Below the pieces are notes generated by a model, which worked only from the letters and a program-made list of their open reading frames with translations, did no database searches and was not told where the DNA came from. The position numbers and the translations under genes are program-made. This document shows positions 5,099 through 6,235 of a DNA stretch of 6,235 nt, in pieces (the stretch's first letter is position 1; each line of letters opens with the position of its first letter). This DNA is from Akkermansiaceae bacterium (GTDB taxonomy: Bacteria > Verrucomicrobiota > Verrucomicrobiia > Verrucomicrobiales > Akkermansiaceae). The stretch spans positions 1 through 6,235 of the forward strand of contig WTJZ01000021.1 in the NCBI GenBank assembly GCA_011524615.1. The letters run 5' to 3'.

Positions 5099-6235
5099 CT
5101 AATTTACAGTAGAGGTGATCACACCATTGTGCAGCGTAGTGGTGAGTTGGTCTCCACTCGTTAGGCACTGGGCATCATTGACGATCGCTCCGTCTTGGTC
5201 TGTGGTGATAGAGAATCCACGCGCGAGGGTGGACTCTGGTCCTAAGGTGCGGAGCATATCCTTGAGTCTACGCGTGCGTTGGGTGAGCTCGGTGAGACGA
5301 TGTTGGGTGGCGGATTCTAGTTGCTCCGAGAGGCTCGCGATACGCTCTTGGTGGCGTTCGATCACCATCTGGGGAGAGTTATAGGCGAGGGCGAGGCGGA
5401 GCTGCTTGAGGTCGGTTGCCTTGGTGACGAGTGCGCGGAGATAGGATTGGCGGAGATTCTCAGAGAGGTCCTCTAGCTGCTGGATGCGCTCTTGCTGGAG
5501 CGCCTTAGGGGAGCGTCTCTCGAGAGCGTCACGGAGAAAGTGTAGTCGTTCAGTGATACGGTTAATGCGTCCTGTGGTGGCGTTACCAAGACGGGAACTC
5601 AGATGAGTGAGTGTATTTCGGAGAGCTTCTCCATCTGGAACTGCGATCTCGGCAGCGGCACTAGGAGTAGGGGCACGCTCATCAGCGACGAAGTCGGCAA
5701 TGGTAAAGTCGATCTCATGTCCGACGGCAGAGATAATCGGGATCTGAGATTGATAGATCGCACGAGCCACGACTTCCTCGTTGAAGTTCCACAGATCCTC
5801 GATCGAGCCACCTCCGCGGCCGACAATGAGAAGGTCTACTGGGGGAATACCTAAGCTGTCAGGGGTATTAAAGGCGTTGATAGCCTTGGCGATGCCTCGT
5901 TCTGCTCCCTTGCCTTGTACTTGTACTCCGTAGAGATAGAGTTGAACCCATGGAGCTCTCCTCTGAAAGACATTCAGCATATCCTGGAGGGCTGCGCCAG
6001 AGGCTGAGGTAACGAGGCCTATACGTTCAGGAAAGGAGGGCAGCTTTTGCTTATGTTCAGGGGAGAAGAGTCCTTCTGCATTGAGTCTCTGCTTGAGCTC
6101 CTCGAAGCGGGCTTGGAGGTCACCTTCGCCGCTGACTTGTACCTTAGATACGATCATCTGGGCGCGTCCCATCGCCTCATAGACCGTGATCTCGCCATAG
6201 AGCGCGGTGGACAGGCCGTCGATGATGCCGCCCTC
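5099..6235 (-). CDS. xseA: Exodeoxyribonuclease VII large subunit (5' end outside the window)
   Basis: This is the catalytic subunit of exonuclease VII, which degrades single-stranded DNA in both directions together with the small subunit XseB. The frame is open to the right edge: 21 further codons upstream of the ATG at 6172 read as the end of the family's N-terminal OB-fold (ALYGEITVYEAMGRAQMIV). The true start therefore lies outside and 378 residues are visible. The catalytic core shows TSASGAALQDM (visible residues 76-86), GRGGGSIEDLWNFNEE (139-154), SAVGHEID (169-176; the family usually has GHETD, but His and Asp are kept) and ADERAPTPSAAAE (184-196). A long helical, probably coiled-coil region (about 205-325) follows, where XseB subunits dock in the known enzyme, and then the conserved tail starting ARGFSIT (338-344). 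The stop is TAG at 5099-5101. ychF follows 48 bases downstream. xseB is not in the window. Identity is certain. Confidence 0.96.
   Translation of the reverse strand, partial: EGGIIDGLSTALYGEITVYEAMGRAQMIVSKVQVSGEGDLQARFEELKQRLNAEGLFSPEHKQKLPSFPERIGLVTSASGAALQDMLNVFQRRAPWVQLYLYGVQVQGKGAERGIAKAINAFNTPDSLGIPPVDLLIVGRGGGSIEDLWNFNEEVVARAIYQSQIPIISAVGHEIDFTIADFVADERAPTPSAAAEIAVPDGEALRNTLTHLSSRLGNATTGRINRITERLHFLRDALERRSPKALQQERIQQLEDLSENLRQSYLRALVTKATDLKQLRLALAYNSPQMVIERHQERIASLSEQLESATQHRLTELTQRTRRLKDMLRTLGPESTLARGFSITTDQDGAIVNDAQCLTSGDQLTTTLHNGVITSTVN

Noticed and set aside
6170..6172. ATG as start of xseA
   Set aside because: Upstream codons to the window edge encode family-typical OB-fold sequence; starting here would lose most of that domain.
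1..6235. Mobile element, CRISPR array, phage island or defence system
   Set aside because: No transposase, integrase, regularly spaced direct repeats, restriction or toxin-antitoxin motifs were found; genes 2-6 are housekeeping or cell-wall genes.

Overview
The window looks like ordinary chromosomal DNA from a Verrucomicrobiota bacterium, most likely of the Opitutae/Puniceicoccales type. The phylum call rests on three things. The first is a secreted-protein tail combining thrombospondin-type-3-like calcium repeats with a 'YSTDLNTW...FFMRL' C-terminal domain. The second is a Fpg/MutM that starts MPELAEVE instead of MPELPEVE. The third is the near absence of strong Shine-Dalgarno sequences at the visible starts. 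It is a recognition-based inference and was not checked by any search. Base composition looks even throughout, and I see no sign of recent gene transfer.

Layout, left to right. Positions 2-523 (+) hold the 3' end of a large exported protein gene. Positions 524-865 are a spacer with no recognisable gene. Positions 866-1711 (-) encode the base-excision-repair enzyme Fpg/MutM. A 112-base AT-rich divergent spacer (1712-1823) separates it from two plus-strand cell-wall genes: an M15-like peptidase lipoprotein (1824-2390) and a membrane-anchored Amidase_3 N-acetylmuramoyl-L-alanine amidase with an enlarged catalytic domain (2432-3832). The convergent spacer 3833-3934 contains an imperfect palindrome (3840-3888) and a strong rho-independent terminator pointing leftwards (3886-3911). 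The minus strand then carries ychF (3935-5050) and, upstream of it, xseA (5099-6235), whose 5' end lies beyond the right edge.

Functionally there are three modules: envelope/exported proteins, of which the lipoprotein and amidase probably form a two-gene peptidoglycan-remodelling operon; DNA repair (Fpg and the large subunit of exonuclease VII); and a translation-linked ATPase (YchF) apparently co-transcribed with xseA. I found no CRISPR array, insertion sequence, phage gene, tRNA/rRNA or toxin-antitoxin pair, and no convincing novel system. The items most worth a second look are the nested palindrome with a degenerate 8-base periodicity after the amidase gene, the insertions in the amidase, and the non-canonical M15-type active site of the lipoprotein.
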